From contig CALYSG010000018.1 in NCBI GenBank assembly GCA_945485605.1, positions 1 through 17,209 of the forward strand: a stretch of DNA of 17,209 bases, in the 5' to 3' direction. The stretch's first letter is position 1, and the number at the start of each line of letters is the position of its first letter. The stretch comes from an uncultured Clostridia bacterium. GTDB lineage: Bacteria; Bacillota; Clostridia; Oscillospirales; CAG-272. The translations under genes and the position numbers were made by a program. Of the stretch, positions 16,083-17,209 are shown in pieces. The notes under the pieces are model-generated. The model searched no databases. It was not told where the DNA came from and saw only the letters and a list, made by a program, of their open reading frames with translations.

Positions 16083-16979
16083 ATGAGACTCGGAACAACA
16101 ACTTCACTTTTTGCAAGAAGGCGCGACGGTTCGCGCGTTTCGTATGAAGATCAGCTGAAGGCTTGCCGCGAGGCGGGATTCACGGCAGTCGAGCTTGACT
16201 TTTCGACCTCGGCAGATCCGAAGAACACCGAGGACACCCTCGCAAGAGACGACTGGGAGGCTGAGACCGAACGCATCGGCGAGGCGCTCTCTCGCTTCGG
16301 GCTCGAAGCGTCGCAGGCTCGCGCACCCTTCATAGATACGCTTTTCACCGCCGGCGCATCTCCTTCGGAGGAGGAAAAAGCAAGGCTCTCGGAAATGCTT
16401 TCGCGCACGGTTAAAGCTTGCGGCAGGCTCGGCGTAAAGGAGCTCGTCCTTCGCCCGCTGAACGACACCATCAACACCGAATACGACACAGAGGTCATAG
16501 TCAAAACGAACCGTGACTTCTACCTTCCCTTTGCCGAGTCAGCCTCGTCGCGCGGAACCGGGATAGTCTTCGAGAATATGTACGAGCTGGATATGGCAGT
16601 CTGGACAAGGACCTTTTGCACGTCTGTTGACGATCTGATCCTTCTGACCGACTCGTTCGGGGATCTTAACGCCGGCGTCTGCTGGGATTTCGGTCACGCG
16701 CATCAGATGTTTGCCGATCAGGGGGCAGCTCTCAGACGTGCCGGAGGGCTTGTACGTGCTACTCACGTTTATGACACGAGCAACGCAAGGACGGCGCACC
16801 TGATCCCCTTTGTCGGAAATATCAAGTGGGAAAAGCTCGTTCCGGTTCTCCGCGACACGGGATATAAGGGCGACTTCGTTCTCAGCTCGGAGGAGTTCAT
16901 GAATGATATGCCGGACGCCCTCCGCGCGGACGCCGCGAAGATCGCATACGACTTCGGCGCTTACTGCATGGGGCTTTAA
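16083..16979 (+). CDS. Sugar phosphate isomerase/epimerase-like TIM-barrel protein
   Basis: A 298-residue protein of the xylose isomerase-like TIM-barrel (AP_endonuc_2) superfamily. Likely metal ligands are Glu164 (I-V-F-E-N-M), Asp202/His205 (D-F-G-H-A-H), His228 (A-T-H-V-Y-D) and Glu270 (L-S-S-E-E-F), arranged as in metal-dependent isomerases and epimerases. The substrate cannot be told from sequence; inosose or hexulose-type sugars are common in the superfamily. The start is ATG at 16083 with AAAGGA 11 bases upstream. It ends the visible co-directional cluster, 28 bases after the glycosylase stop, and is followed by tandem hairpins. Confidence 0.88.
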   Translation: MRLGTTTSLFARRRDGSRVSYEDQLKACREAGFTAVELDFSTSADPKNTEDTLARDDWEAETERIGEALSRFGLEASQARAPFIDTLFTAGASPSEEEKARLSEMLSRTVKACGRLGVKELVLRPLNDTINTEYDTEVIVKTNRDFYLPFAESASSRGTGIVFENMYELDMAVWTRTFCTSVDDLILLTDSFGDLNAGVCWDFGHAHQMFADQGAALRRAGGLVRATHVYDTSNARTAHLIPFVGNIKWEKLVPVLRDTGYKGDFVLSSEEFMNDMPDALRADAAKIAYDFGAYCMGL

Positions 16980-17007
16980 TCCGGATAAGTTATAAAAATT
17001 TTGAAGT

Positions 17008-17033
17008 TTTCTCTGTTGTCCTTAACGGAGAAA
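17008..17033 (+). terminator. First hairpin after the TIM-barrel gene
   Basis: TTTCTCTGTT (17008-17017) pairs with AACGGAGAAA (17024-17033) over 10 base pairs with one T-G wobble and a 6-base loop (GTCCTT). It is followed only by TTTGC, a short T-run. It is a weak terminator candidate or a transcript-stabilising stem. Confidence 0.5.
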
Positions 17034-17041
17034 TTTGCAAG

Positions 17042-17086
17042 CACAAAAATATCGGCAGAGAGATCGTTTTCTCTGCCGATTTGTGT
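17042..17086 (+). terminator. Strong hairpin, likely terminator or transposon-end stem
   Basis: ATCGGCAGAGA (17051-17061) pairs exactly with TCTCTGCCGAT (17070-17080) around an 8-base loop. A further CACAA (17042-17046) to TTGTG (17081-17085) pairing extends the stem past a 4-base bulge, and a T-rich tail (TTGTGTT) follows. It is placed 16 bases before the transposase ATG, so it could end the cluster transcript or be a structured end that shields the mobile element from read-through. An intrinsic terminator is the simplest reading. Confidence 0.65.
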
Positions 17087-17095
17087 TATAAAGGA

Positions 17096-17209
17096 ATGGG
17101 TGATATTACGGAAGAATTGAAAAAACGAAAGACCACTCGATTGGAGGGGGCAGACTATAATCGAGATCAAGCCGTTTTTCTGACGATATGTACGAAGGAA
17201 CGAAAATGC
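17096..17209 (+). CDS. Partial Y1/REP-associated tyrosine transposase (N-terminus)
   Basis: An open frame starts at ATG 17096 and runs off the window edge; 38 codons are seen. The residues R-K-T-T-R-L-E-G-A-D-Y (about 11-21) and A-V-F-L-T-I-C-T-K-E-R-K-C (about 26-38) match the conserved start of REP-associated tyrosine (Y1_Tnp) transposases, where 'RKS-R-L--YDY' is followed by 'G-YFVTICTK-R'. The catalytic HUH and Tyr lie beyond the edge, so activity cannot be judged. The ribosome site AAAGGA is very close to the ATG (no gap), and TTG at 17081 is an alternative start. It is the only mobile-element gene found in the window. Confidence 0.7.
   Translation, partial: MGDITEELKKRKTTRLEGADYNRDQAVFLTICTKERKC

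Overview
The window looks like chromosomal DNA of a moderately GC-rich member of the Bacillota, probably an anaerobic gut-type Clostridia lineage. Reasons: ribosome binding sites of the AAAGGAGG type, SigA-like promoters (TTGACG-17-TATAAT), a MecA adaptor, a Rad3-like Fe-S helicase of the type common in clostridia, family-4 uracil-DNA glycosylase, and a bacterial lipoprotein with a lipobox. The species cannot be named from sequence alone. No rRNA, tRNA or CRISPR array was found, and no gap between genes exceeds 160 bases.

Left region (1-5310) is the accessory and most unusual part. On the minus strand a LytTR-type response regulator (4252-4965) precedes a 1352-residue secreted lipoprotein (39-4097). 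The lipoprotein has an Ala-rich coiled-coil N-terminus and about nine degenerate repeats of roughly 80 residues built around an 'A-W' core. Between the two genes lie a good promoter, a pair of direct repeats resembling LytTR binding sites placed just upstream of its -35 box, and an AT-rich palindrome. The receiver domain of the regulator has Glu (E57) where the phosphorylated Asp should be. Divergent from the regulator is a 99-residue protein with a signal peptide and a C-terminal DPTTG-hydrophobic-KVKGKKG tail that resembles a sortase signal. These three genes may form one surface regulon; this is an inference.

Middle region (5311-8450, minus strand) is housekeeping: mecA, then holA (DNA polymerase III delta) with its own strong promoter, then mnmE (tRNA-modification GTPase) 20 bases downstream of holA. 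mecA is divergent from a 789-residue Rad3/DinG-type helicase (8605-10974, plus strand) that begins the right half.

Right region (10975-16979, plus strand) is a tightly packed co-directional series: asnS with its own promoter, a class Ic aspartate-type aminotransferase, mntP (Mn efflux), a TIGR01212-type radical SAM protein whose start overlaps the mntP stop, a family-4 uracil-DNA glycosylase, and a TIM-barrel sugar isomerase/epimerase. It ends at two tandem hairpins (17008-17080). Beyond them the first 38 codons of a Y1/REP-associated tyrosine transposase run off the window edge, so mobile DNA begins there.
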